Source: Acholeplasmatales bacterium DTU056
GTDB taxonomy: Bacteria; Bacillota_I; Bacilli_A; ML615J-28; CAG-698
Length of the DNA stretch: 21,326 nt
Direction: 5' to 3'
Assembly: GCA_001512985.1 (NCBI GenBank)
Contig: LFRX01000015.1
Coordinates: 1 to 21,326 of the forward strand
The notes under the pieces were generated by a model that worked only from the letters and a program-made list of their open reading frames with translations, did not search any database and was not told the DNA's origin. How positions within the stretch are numbered: position 1 is the first letter of the stretch; each line of letters begins with the position of its first letter. The translations under genes were made by a program, and so were the position numbers. Positions 1-6,599 of the stretch are shown here, piece after piece.

Positions 1-446
1 TAGGAGCTGACTTGTTAGTCGGAGCAGTTGCGGCAGTAAATAAATATCGCACTCCGGCAATCATCATTGATATGGGAACTGCTACTACTATTACCGTTGT
101 AAATAGTAAGAATGAATTCATTGGAGGAATTATTCTTCCTGGCGTAATTACTGCAACAGCTAGTTTAATTAAATCGACTGCCAAACTAGAAGAAGCACGA
201 TTAGAGAAACCAAAACACATTCTTGGAAAAAATACTGTTAATAGTATTCAAAGCGGAATGGTTTATGGAACAAGTGCTATGCTTGACGGTTTAATTCGCA
301 AAGTTAAAGCAGAAATCGGAGAAGCAGTAGTAATTTTAACAGGAGGAATTGCGAGTGTATTTAAAGACTTCTTAGAAGAAAAAGTTATATATGATGAAAA
401 TTTATTATTAGATGGTTTGCAAATCTTATATAAAAAAAATAAGTAA
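1..446 (+). CDS. coaX: Type III pantothenate kinase, 3' part (5' end outside window)
   Basis: This is the C-terminal 147 or so residues of a CoaX-type kinase, usually about 255 residues. The family phosphorylates pantothenate with ATP in the first step of coenzyme A synthesis in the cytosol. The reading frame is open from the first base of the window, with the first complete codon at 3. It opens with GAD, the position of the catalytic Asp in the family's GxDR-type motif, although the usual Arg is Leu here. Next comes the phosphate-binding stretch DMGTATT, then GGIILPG, then KNTVNSIQSG, and near the end the adenosine-binding LTGGIAS. These are in family order and spacing. The TTG at 12 is an internal codon and not the start. 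The stop lies 12 bases before the mgtE start, so the two are probably one operon. Family assignment is firm; the missing N-terminal half cannot be judged. Confidence 0.93.
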   Translation, partial: GADLLVGAVAAVNKYRTPAIIIDMGTATTITVVNSKNEFIGGIILPGVITATASLIKSTAKLEEARLEKPKHILGKNTVNSIQSGMVYGTSAMLDGLIRKVKAEIGEAVVILTGGIASVFKDFLEEKVIYDENLLLDGLQILYKKNK

Positions 447-458
447 AGGGGTGAAAAA

Positions 459-1865
459 ATGCAAAATTTTGAACTAGATCGTGAAATGCGACATGAAACC
501 GAAATATTAGAATTAGTTAATTCTAATATTAGTAAAGAAGAACTCCATAACGCTATCATTGAATATCATCCAAACGATGTTGCCAAAATATTTGATCAAT
601 TAACGCTTGAACAACGCAAATTGTTATATCAAGTATTATCAATAGAAGAATTAGCCCCTATTTTCGAACATATTGACCACAAAGAAATTCCTGATTATTT
701 TTCTGAACTACCAATCATGGATAGTATTAAAATTTTAGAACATATGGAAATTGACGAAACAGTAAATATTTTGCGTTTAATCGATGATGACAAACTTCGT
801 TTTATGTATTTAAACTCTATGAATAAAGAAATTTCTCAAACAGTGAAAAAACTATTAGAGTTTTCTGAAGACGAAGTTGGTTCGATAATGAGTACCGCAT
901 ATATCGAAATAAAAGATAATATGTTAGCGAAAGATGCAATGCGCAAAGTATTAACTGAAGCGAAGACTGGAGCATACATTAATACTTTATATGTAACAAA
1001 TGATCAAGATATGTTGGTAGGGGTATTGTCTTTGAGAGAGTTGATAATTGCTGAGAAGGAAGATGAGATTAACAATATTATGTATGAAAAAGTTATCTCA
1101 GTAACTGTTGATTCATCTAAGGAAGATGCGGCACGAATTTTTAAAGATTATGACTTTGAATCTCTACCAGTAATTGATAATAAAGAAAGATTATTAGGAA
1201 TATTAACAGTCGATGACATCATTGATGTTATTGAAGAAGAAGCAACTGAAGATTATGCCAAGTTTGCTGGTATCATTGATGGGGAAATTGAATATACGAC
1301 TGATACGATATTAGGATCTTTTAAAAGACGTAGTCCATGGTTAATCATCTTATTATTCATTGGAATTATTGCATCAATGATTATTGGACGCTTTGAGAAA
1401 ACTATTGATGCTATTCCTATCTTATCAATGTTTTTACCAATGATATTAGATATGGCTGGAAACGTTGGGACACAAAGTCTAGCGGTTACGATTCGCTATT
1501 TAACTGATGAAGACTTTTTTACTCGTAAAAAAATTTGGAAACACATTGGAAGAGAATTAAGTATCGGTTTTTTAAATGGTCTTGCAGTGTCCGTTTTAGC
1601 ATTTGGTATTGCTTTAGTACTATTAAATATTTTTGGAACAGGAGGAAACTTTTTCTCACTAGAAATTATTCGTACAAGTGCTGTTATAAGTGCTAGTATG
1701 TTTGCTGCATTGATTGTTGCTAATATTGCGGGGACAGTAGTTCCGTTAATTATTCACTACTTTAAAATCGACCCTGCAGCAGCTAGCGGACCATTTATTA
1801 CAACTATTAACGATATAATTGCACTATCGACTTATTTTACTCTAGCAACGATCTTTTTACTCTAA
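459..1865 (+). CDS. mgtE: Magnesium channel/transporter MgtE
   Basis: A 468-residue MgtE-family protein, a homodimeric Mg2+ channel of the cytoplasmic membrane gated by cytosolic Mg2+. The N-terminal superhelical MgtE_N domain covers about residues 25-130, and a tandem CBS pair about 135-265, ending in the acidic DDIIDVIEEEATED. Five membrane segments follow from about 290 to 468. The pore-forming stretch DMAGNVGTQS is in the second segment. The conserved pore Asp is in TTINDIIALSTYF near the C-terminus, at the position of Asp432 in the Thermus protein. Length is normal. The start follows a strong ribosome-binding site (aaaggggtg, 446-453) and lies 12 bases after coaX. No M-box Mg2+ riboswitch is visible, but the operon's 5' end is outside the window. 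A hairpin with a T-run follows the stop. Confidence 0.96.
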   Translation: MQNFELDREMRHETEILELVNSNISKEELHNAIIEYHPNDVAKIFDQLTLEQRKLLYQVLSIEELAPIFEHIDHKEIPDYFSELPIMDSIKILEHMEIDETVNILRLIDDDKLRFMYLNSMNKEISQTVKKLLEFSEDEVGSIMSTAYIEIKDNMLAKDAMRKVLTEAKTGAYINTLYVTNDQDMLVGVLSLRELIIAEKEDEINNIMYEKVISVTVDSSKEDAARIFKDYDFESLPVIDNKERLLGILTVDDIIDVIEEEATEDYAKFAGIIDGEIEYTTDTILGSFKRRSPWLIILLFIGIIASMIIGRFEKTIDAIPILSMFLPMILDMAGNVGTQSLAVTIRYLTDEDFFTRKKIWKHIGRELSIGFLNGLAVSVLAFGIALVLLNIFGTGGNFFSLEIIRTSAVISASMFAALIVANIAGTVVPLIIHYFKIDPAAASGPFITTINDIIALSTYFTLATIFLL

Positions 1866-1867
1866 AC

Positions 1868-1894
1868 ATAAAAACCACCCAGTTATCATATAAT
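1868..1894 (+). promoter_or_regulatory. Candidate sigma-E-type promoter for the CotO-like gene
   Basis: An ATAAA box (1868-1872) lies 14 bases before CATATAAT (1887-1894). Known sigma-E promoters of Bacillus have an ATA-containing -35 and a CATACAnT-like -10 about 14-15 bases apart. The -10 falls in the loop of the mgtE terminator hairpin, which would put the transcript start near 1900. The box also contains TATAAT, so a vegetative promoter is an alternative. No expression data are available. Confidence 0.4.
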
Positions 1895-1910
1895 TAACTG
1901 GGTGATTTTT
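1876..1910 (+). terminator. Rho-independent terminator of coaX-mgtE
   Basis: A perfect 10-bp stem (1876-1885 with 1895-1904), 9-base loop, then ATTTTT. It lies 10 bases after the mgtE stop. The 3' arm contains GGTGA, the only ribosome-binding-site-like sequence before the ATG at 1912, so a transcript reading through from mgtE would have that site base-paired. Confidence 0.8.
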
Positions 1911-1911
1911 A

Positions 1912-2358
1912 ATGGATAAACAAAAAGGGCCGTTGCTATACATTAATTCTGTTACGGTGATTAATGAAAAAAAAGAGAGTAAATCTTTTAATGACAATGA
2001 AACATTAATAAATGAACCTCCAAAACAAGAAAAAATTCCACCAAAAGATGAACCAATTGACAATCACGAAAACGAAGAAAAAGATGTTGTTGAAGATGAT
2101 CATGAGGAAGAAACATCGGAAGAAGATCTTGAGGAAGAAGCACCGTTTAATATATTTGAATGTCGTAAGTTATATAACATTTTAGCAATGTATAGGAAAA
2201 ATCGACCTGTATTATGTGAAATTGTTACCAAAAACGAAACAATTATTGGTGTACCATTTCAAGAAAATTCGGATGTTTTATCTGTGAAAATTTCTGAATT
2301 TGAAAATAAAGATATACCGTTAAGTGATATTCGTGAAATAAATATTATCAAATTTTAG
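1912..2358 (+). CDS. Probable spore coat protein, CotO-like
   Basis: A 148-residue soluble protein without signal peptide or membrane segment. Residues 1-20 contain GPLLYI. Residues 25-77 form a low-complexity, strongly acidic, Pro/Glu/Asp-rich linker. Residues 78-148 form a compact domain with a single Cys in RPVLCEIV and a beta-rich tail ending in REINIIKF. This layout (short hydrophobic N-terminus, charged linker, small C-terminal domain with PVxCEI) resembles the spore coat morphogenetic protein CotO as I recall it. The neighbouring convergent gene encodes a CotZ-type coat protein, and cotO lies next to cotZ in Bacillus subtilis, which supports the call. The ATG at 1912 sits 1 base after the terminator T-run, with GGTGA (1901-1905) as ribosome-binding site. 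The CotO name rests on weak similarity plus context; a profile search would settle it. Confidence 0.55.
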   Translation: MDKQKGPLLYINSVTVINEKKESKSFNDNETLINEPPKQEKIPPKDEPIDNHENEEKDVVEDDHEEETSEEDLEEEAPFNIFECRKLYNILAMYRKNRPVLCEIVTKNETIIGVPFQENSDVLSVKISEFENKDIPLSDIREINIIKF

Positions 2359-2375
2359 ATAATAAAAGAGAGGTA

Positions 2376-2392
2376 AAGGGAGAAACTCCCTT
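2376..2392 (-). terminator. Possible terminator of the CotZ-like gene
   Basis: A 7-bp stem with a 3-base loop (AAGGGAG/CTCCCTT) includes the last bases of the CotZ-like stop codon. Reading on the minus strand it is followed by a T-rich but interrupted tract (tttacctctctttt). Weak; it could instead be a convergent-gene end structure without terminator activity. Confidence 0.35.
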
Positions 2393-2810
2393 AGATATTG
2401 TTGGTATTGTTGCATAGTAGACAGTTAATTGGTTCGAAGCATTGAATTGCGCAAACGCAACATAAGTCTAGAACACATGTTTGGTTTGTACAAGTGATTG
2501 CGGTTTCTCCCTCTACAAGTAATCTTAATACAACGCAATTGCCACGTAATTCTTCGATTCTAAATAGTGTAGTTTCACCAGTGTTTGGTGCGGTTAGTTG
2601 CGCTTCAAATAGCGCTCCACTACATAAGGTAAATGATACTGGACGAGTATCGCTAATTCTTCCTACAAGTGGTGAATCACATCCAGATAATTCATTTACC
2701 ATACATGCTTCTTTTTGATCTTGGTCTATTTTCTTAACGATATCACGAATACATTTTTTGTCACAACGAGTGTGATCAAAACCAAAAGTTAATTCATTAG
2801 TAGTCATCAT
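2391..2810 (-). CDS. cotZ: Spore outer coat/exosporium protein, CotY/CotZ/ExsY family
   Basis: A 140-residue cysteine-rich protein (about 12 Cys) of the CotY/CotZ/ExsY family. These proteins self-assemble into disulfide-crosslinked lattices in the outer coat, crust or exosporium of the spore. Family signs: the N-terminal CDKKCIRDIVKKI; CDSPLVG in the place of the CxSxL stretch; FRIEELRGNCVVLRLL in the position of the family's FRVERVHGSCATLSLL; and a C-terminal cluster, LDLCCVCAIQCFEPINC, matching the CFCAINCLNP region of B. subtilis CotZ. The ATG at 2810-2808 is preferred over the in-frame GTG at 2819, because that GTG belongs to the ribosome-binding site (gagaggtg, 6 bases before the ATG). 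It converges with the CotO-like gene and is preceded by a sigma-K-like promoter. Family is firm; cotZ versus cotY/exsY is not resolved. Confidence 0.85.
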   Translation of the reverse strand: MMTTNELTFGFDHTRCDKKCIRDIVKKIDQDQKEACMVNELSGCDSPLVGRISDTRPVSFTLCSGALFEAQLTAPNTGETTLFRIEELRGNCVVLRLLVEGETAITCTNQTCVLDLCCVCAIQCFEPINCLLCNNTNNI

Positions 2811-2832
2811 CTTTCTCACCTCTCTTTGTTAT

Positions 2833-2859
2833 TAAGATATGCGTAAAAAATAATTTAGT
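2833..2859 (-). promoter_or_regulatory. Sigma-K-type promoter of the CotZ-like gene
   Basis: On the minus strand an AC (2859-2858) is followed after 16 bases by CATATCTTA (2841-2833), an exact match to the late mother-cell sigma-K -10 consensus CATAnnnTA at the accepted spacing. It lies 22 bases upstream of the start codon, giving a short leader that contains the gagaggtg ribosome-binding site. A late mother-cell promoter is what a CotZ-type gene should have. Confidence 0.6.
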
Positions 2860-2873
2860 ATAGACAATAAACT

Positions 2874-2900
2874 AAAAAACTAAGAGATAATTCTCTTAGT
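2874..2900 (-). terminator. Terminator of uppP
   Basis: A perfect 9-bp stem (2879-2887 with 2892-2900) with a TAAT loop, flanked by A5 on the left and T6 on the right, so it could act in both directions. It lies 18 bases past the uppP stop on the minus strand and separates uppP from the CotZ-like gene. Confidence 0.8.
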
Positions 2901-2917
2901 TTTTTTAATTAGATATA

Positions 2918-3718
2918 CTATTTCAAAAGTAAATATATAAAAATAGATATTGAGACTAATAAACAATAATAACCAAAATATTTTAAATTTTCTTTTTTAA
3001 CAATCCCAAATAATAATTTGATTGAAGCAAGTGTTCCTAATATACTTAAAATAAAAGCGCCTATATATCCTACAATATTAGTTGTTTGATAGTTAATTTT
3101 TGTTAAACTTAATATCAAAGATCCAATGCTTATTGGAATATACAACATAAATGAAAATCGCAAGGAGTCTTCTAGTCTTATTTTTCTAAAAACCCCTATT
3201 GATGTAGTCGAGCCTGAACGACTTATTCCGGGAATTAATCCTACTATTTGACTTAAACCTATTAGAATACTATCTGCAGTAGTAATTTGATTGCGAATCG
3301 CTTTTTTTGACAAATAGTCAATAATTAGTAGTAATATTCCTGTAATTGAAAGGCATATTGCTACCGTAAAAATATTTGATAATTTCTCATCAACAATATC
3401 ACTTAAAAAATATCCCGCAATTCCCGCCGGAATAGTTGCTAAAGCAACAAGTAAGATATAAATAAAACTATTTTTTTTAGTTGTATCTTTTTTAATAAGA
3501 TAGGACCAGCTATCTATAATTAGTTCTTTTAAAAATTTTCGGTAAAAAATACATATAGCGATTAATGAACCAAAATTAGTAATTATTTTAAAGTTAAGAT
3601 CAGTAGCGAAAGAAAAAATTTCTTCAAAAATTATCATGTGACCACTTGAAGATATTGGTAAGGGCTCAGTTAATCCTTGAATTAATCCCAATAACAAGTA
3701 TTTAATAATTTCAAGCAT
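2918..3718 (-). CDS. uppP: Undecaprenyl-diphosphatase UppP (BacA family)
   Basis: A 266-residue integral membrane enzyme of normal family length. It dephosphorylates undecaprenyl diphosphate to the carrier lipid used in cell-wall synthesis and gives bacitracin tolerance. Both signature motifs are present. The first is Q14xxxE18 within GLTEPLPISSSGH, ending at His27. The second is PGISRSGST at 163-171, with the conserved Ser and Arg. The rest is about eight hydrophobic segments separated by short Lys-rich loops, one of them near residues 60-85. The ATG at 3718 follows aaaggag with suitable spacing. It is transcribed alone, away from the EIIB-like gene, from the AT-rich divergent region 3719-3880. 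Confidence 0.95.
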   Translation of the reverse strand: MLEIIKYLLLGLIQGLTEPLPISSSGHMIIFEEIFSFATDLNFKIITNFGSLIAICIFYRKFLKELIIDSWSYLIKKDTTKKNSFIYILLVALATIPAGIAGYFLSDIVDEKLSNIFTVAICLSITGILLLIIDYLSKKAIRNQITTADSILIGLSQIVGLIPGISRSGSTTSIGVFRKIRLEDSLRFSFMLYIPISIGSLILSLTKINYQTTNIVGYIGAFILSILGTLASIKLLFGIVKKENLKYFGYYCLLVSISIFIYLLLK

Positions 3719-3757
3719 ATTTTGGCTCCTTTTGATTAAGATTAATTTATATAGTAT

Positions 3758-3763
3758 ATTATA
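3758..3763 (-). promoter_or_regulatory. Promoter -10 of uppP
   Basis: A perfect TATAAT on the minus strand, 40 bases upstream of the uppP ATG, in a very AT-rich stretch. No clear -35 is seen; the hexamer 17 bases upstream is TTAAGT. Confidence 0.5.
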
Positions 3764-3832
3764 CTAAAAAAAAACTAAAAACTTAAACTATTTCTAAAAA
3801 AAGATTTATTTCTTTTAATAATGGATAAAATA

Positions 3833-3841
3833 TGTTATAAT
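3833..3841 (+). promoter_or_regulatory. Extended -10 promoter of the EIIB-like gene and tkt
   Basis: TGTTATAAT gives a TGn plus a perfect TATAAT 39 bases before the ATG at 3881. The -35 region is only T-rich, which is usual for extended -10 promoters. With the uppP promoter it makes 3719-3880 a divergent promoter region; nothing else is recognisable there. Confidence 0.6.
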
Positions 3842-3880
3842 CAAAATATAAAAATTACAAAATGAGTAAGGAGTATTAAT

Positions 3881-4240
3881 ATGGAAGATTTATACATTTG
3901 GGCAATTTTAATTCCAATTGCAATAGTTTTTGTATTAATATTGGCCGTAGCAATTAAAATTGCGATTACGTACACTCGACGGATTAAATTAGCTAATAAC
4001 GAATCTGAAGTTGACGTAGAATTACAAGAAAAGTTAATAACTGCTTTTGGAGGAAGAGAAAATATTATAAGTGTTTATCATGAAATGAGTCGACTAACTG
4101 TGAAAGTAAATGATTTAACCAAAGCTAATTTAGAAGAATTAAAATCTTTAGGGGCAACTGGCATTTTAGTAATGGGAAATGATATAAAATGTGGTTTTGG
4201 TGATCAAGCTGAAAAAATATATAAATTAATAAAAATATAA
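3881..4240 (+). CDS. Membrane-anchored EIIB-like protein lacking the phosphorylatable Cys
   Basis: A 119-residue protein with one strong membrane segment (about residues 5-29), a Tyr-Thr-Arg-Arg boundary and a cytosolic domain from about 45 to 119. The domain resembles the glucose-type (type 1) EIIB domain of PTS transporters: ITAFGGRENIISV at 53-65, then SRLTVKV in place of the usual TRLRV, then LKSLGATGILVMGNDIKCGFG. In true EIIB domains a Cys at the CxTRL position accepts phosphate from EIIA; here that residue is Glu68. Phosphotransfer by the usual route is therefore not expected. Its only Cys is Cys104, elsewhere in the fold. The gene lies 18 bases before tkt and is probably co-transcribed with it. 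A sensory, scaffold or regulatory role is inference; the substrate or partner is unknown. Start: ATG after aaggag. Confidence 0.7.
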   Translation: MEDLYIWAILIPIAIVFVLILAVAIKIAITYTRRIKLANNESEVDVELQEKLITAFGGRENIISVYHEMSRLTVKVNDLTKANLEELKSLGATGILVMGNDIKCGFGDQAEKIYKLIKI

Positions 4241-4258
4241 TAGTAAGAGGTGTAACGC

Positions 4259-6265
4259 TTGAAAACAAATATTGAAAGAAAAGCTATTGAAACAATTAAA
4301 ACATTATCGCTAGAACAAATTAATCAAGCCAAATCAGGTCATCCAGGGATATGTTTAGGAGCAGCACCTATTATTCACACTTTGTTTGCCCATCATTTAA
4401 AAGTATTACCTGAAAAAGGCGGTTGGTTTAATCGTGACCGTTTTGTTTTATCAGCCGGTCATGGATCTGCTCTTCTTTATTCAATGTTACACTTAATAGG
4501 TTTTGGTGTAAGTGTAAGCGACTTACAAAAATTTAGACAATTAGGAAGTATTACTCCTGGACATCCTGAATATGAATTAACTCCTGGTGTCGAGGCTACT
4601 ACTGGGCCACTAGGTCAAGGTATTTCAATGGCGGTTGGTATGGCGATTGCAGAGGAGTTTTTGGCGGCTAAGTATAATGAAAAAGATGTTGATGTAGTAA
4701 ATCATTATACGTATGTGTTATGTGGTGATGGGGATTTACAGGAAGGTGTTGCCCAAGAAGCTATTAGCTTAGCTGGACATTTAGGGCTTGGAAAATTAAT
4801 TGTATTATATGATTCTAATGACGTTCAATTAGATACGTTAACCCACAAAACAACTTCCGAAAATGTCAAAATGAAATTTGAAGCTTTAAACTGGCACTAT
4901 GAACTTGTTGAAGATGGGACAGATATCGAAAGCATTAGTAATGCAATTATAAAAGCTCAAAATGTTACTGACAAGCCAAGTATAATTGAAATTAAAACTG
5001 TGATAGGTTTAGGTAGTAGTCTTGCTGGAACACCAAAAGTTCATGGTTCACCATTACCTTCATCTGAAGTGGAAAATTTTCGAAAAAACCTTGGTGGTAA
5101 AGAATTTACTGTCGATACCAAAGTGTATGAGTTTTATTATAATAAAATTACCTTACGTGGTAGAAAAGAATATGAAAATTGGCAAAATAAATTGTCAATA
5201 TATAAATTAAGATATCCAGAAAAATATCAAGAATTTCTTGATATAATGGAAAATAACATTAAAGTAGATTTAAATGTTGATAAATTAAACTTTGACTTGA
5301 ACTATTCCGCCGCGACCCGAGTATCTAGTGGAATCGTCTTAGATTATATCAGCACACAACATCCTACTATTATTGGTGGTAGTGCTGACCTAAGCTCTTC
5401 TACAAAAGCCAAAGGTGCTGATGGCGATTTTTCAAAAGAAAATCGGACAGGTCGAAATATTAACTTCGGGGTTCGCGAACATGCTATGGCAGCAATTTGC
5501 AATGGGATGGCATTACATGGAGGAGTTAGAGCGTTTTGTGGTGGATTTTTGGTATTTGCTGATTATATGAAACCGGCGATTCGTCTTTCGGCACTAATGA
5601 AACTCCCAGTAATTTTCATCTTTACTCATGATTCCATTGCTGTTGGTGAAGATGGTCCAACCCATCAACCAATTGAGCATTTAACTATGTTAAGAACTAT
5701 TCCTAATATGACTGTTATTCGTCCAGCTGATGCAAATGAAGTAAAATCTGCTTGGAATTATATAATTAATGATCATCTAAATGGACCAGTTTGTTTAATA
5801 CTAACTCGTCAAGATGTTCCAACTCTTACAAAATATAATTCAAAAGCCGTTCCGCTGGGAGCATATACTGCGTCACCAGAACGGGAACGCTTAGATGGTA
5901 TTATTATAGCAACAGGTTCTGAATTACAATTAGCTATGGAAGCCCAAAAAAGATTATTAAAAGATGGTCACGATGTTCGAGTTGTTAGTATGCCTTCAAG
6001 TAACCTATTTGAAAGACAAACATATGCATACAAAGAACAATTAATTCCGGCATATATAACCAAAAGATTGATTGTAGAAATGAGTGAAGGAAGTTCATTA
6101 CAAAAATATGCTGGTTCATTTGGAGAAGTATATAGTATCTCAGGATTTGGTAGTAGCGCGCCAGGAAGATTATTAGTCAGTGAATATGGTTATACAGTTG
6201 ATAAAATCGTTGAAGCGTATAAGAACTTACCAAATATTGAAATTCATCGTTATTTTGATAATTAA
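4259..6265 (+). CDS. tkt: Transketolase
   Basis: A 668-residue thiamine-diphosphate enzyme of the non-oxidative pentose phosphate pathway, moving two-carbon ketol units between sugar phosphates. The N-terminal domain has SGHPG (26-30), AGHGS, GPLGQG and the ThDP/metal motif GDGDLQEG (156-163) with Asn187. The catalytic Glu lies in FGVREHAM (about residue 407). Phosphate and substrate contacts include HDSIAVGEDGPTHQP and TRQDVP. The C-terminal domain carries IIATGSELQLA. Length and motif order are normal. The start is a TTG at 4259, chosen because aagaggtg (4245-4252) lies 6 bases before it and the product begins at the usual family position. It follows the EIIB-like gene by 18 bases and ends in a UUCG-loop terminator. 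Confidence 0.97.
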   Translation: MKTNIERKAIETIKTLSLEQINQAKSGHPGICLGAAPIIHTLFAHHLKVLPEKGGWFNRDRFVLSAGHGSALLYSMLHLIGFGVSVSDLQKFRQLGSITPGHPEYELTPGVEATTGPLGQGISMAVGMAIAEEFLAAKYNEKDVDVVNHYTYVLCGDGDLQEGVAQEAISLAGHLGLGKLIVLYDSNDVQLDTLTHKTTSENVKMKFEALNWHYELVEDGTDIESISNAIIKAQNVTDKPSIIEIKTVIGLGSSLAGTPKVHGSPLPSSEVENFRKNLGGKEFTVDTKVYEFYYNKITLRGRKEYENWQNKLSIYKLRYPEKYQEFLDIMENNIKVDLNVDKLNFDLNYSAATRVSSGIVLDYISTQHPTIIGGSADLSSSTKAKGADGDFSKENRTGRNINFGVREHAMAAICNGMALHGGVRAFCGGFLVFADYMKPAIRLSALMKLPVIFIFTHDSIAVGEDGPTHQPIEHLTMLRTIPNMTVIRPADANEVKSAWNYIINDHLNGPVCLILTRQDVPTLTKYNSKAVPLGAYTASPERERLDGIIIATGSELQLAMEAQKRLLKDGHDVRVVSMPSSNLFERQTYAYKEQLIPAYITKRLIVEMSEGSSLQKYAGSFGEVYSISGFGSSAPGRLLVSEYGYTVDKIVEAYKNLPNIEIHRYFDN

Positions 6266-6266
6266 A

Positions 6267-6293
6267 AAAGGTATGACTTCGGTCATACCTTTT
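6267..6293. terminator. Bidirectional terminator between tkt and sspI
   Basis: A perfect 11-bp stem (6267-6277 with 6282-6292) closes on a C(UUCG)G tetraloop, one of the most stable RNA loops. It is flanked by A-rich sequence on the left and T-rich on the right, so it can end tkt (+) and sspI (-). It begins right after the tkt stop and ends 11 bases from the sspI stop. Confidence 0.85.
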
Positions 6294-6303
6294 AATATAA
6301 ACA

Positions 6304-6510
6304 TTATGATAATTTACTTGATATTAGATTAGCAACTTTGTCTTGTTCTTCTTTAGAAATATTATTCCAATAAATTTCAAATAACACTCCAAGGCCAGGT
6401 AATAATTGTTCTTTTTTGACTTGGATCGCATCCGCAATAGTACTACTTACTGTGGCACTATCAGCACCTTTCATATTATTGATTACTGCTTGTCGTAAAT
6501 CAATATCCAC
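6304..6510 (-). CDS. sspI: Small acid-soluble spore protein I (SspI)
   Basis: A 68-residue protein matching the SspI family of minor small acid-soluble spore proteins, made in the forespore of Bacillus. The match covers the whole length: the N-terminal MDIDLRQAVI corresponds to MDLNLRHAVI in B. subtilis SspI as I recall it, the middle TIADAIQ and LPGLGVLFEIYW (37-48) are nearly identical, and the tail is a short charged helix. The start is a GTG at 6510-6508, with a perfect AGGAGG 7 bases upstream. A sigma-F/sigma-G-type promoter lies upstream. The gene sits alone on the minus strand between tkt and pepV. It is one of the two strongest signs that the organism forms endospores. Confidence 0.9.
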   Translation of the reverse strand: MDIDLRQAVINNMKGADSATVSSTIADAIQVKKEQLLPGLGVLFEIYWNNISKEEQDKVANLISSKLS

Positions 6511-6543
6511 AAAAATTCCTCCTTTTGTTTTAACTTGCTATAT

Positions 6544-6573
6544 TAATTATCCCCAAATAATGGTATAATATAC
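6544..6573 (-). promoter_or_regulatory. Forespore (sigma-F/sigma-G-type) promoter of sspI
   Basis: On the minus strand GTATA (6573-6569) fits the forespore -35 consensus GYWTA. After 15 bases comes GGGATAATTA (6553-6544), matching nine of ten positions of the sigma-F -10 consensus GGnRAnAnTR. Read as a sigma-G site (GTATA, 17 bases, GATAATT) it fits less well. The start codon is 33 bases further on. The -35 overlaps the last base of the pepV -10 on the other strand. Confidence 0.55.
6561..6569 (+). promoter_or_regulatory. Extended -10 promoter of the pepV operon
   Basis: TGGTATAAT is an extended -10 (TGn plus perfect TATAAT) 30 bases before the pepV ATG. No good -35 is present at 16-18 bases spacing. 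It shares sequence with the divergent sspI promoter. Confidence 0.6.
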
Positions 6574-6599
6574 ATATAAAAATTATAGAAGGTGAAAAT

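Noticed and set aside
12..14. TTG at 12 as the start of a short kinase gene
   Set aside because: The frame is open back to the window edge, and the residues just before it (GAD) belong to a conserved CoaX motif, so the gene is only cut by the window.
263..559. 98-residue minus-strand frame across the coaX/mgtE junction
   Set aside because: It lies opposite two genes with clear motifs, has no ribosome-binding site and resembles no family.
2494..2718. 74-residue plus-strand frame opposite the CotZ-like gene
   Set aside because: The minus-strand frame has the CotY/CotZ cysteine pattern, a ribosome-binding site and a promoter; the plus-strand frame has none of these.
3719..3880. Possible small RNA or riboswitch between uppP and the EIIB-like gene
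   Set aside because: Only homopolymer-rich AT sequence and two divergent -10 boxes are seen; no stable paired structure was found by eye.
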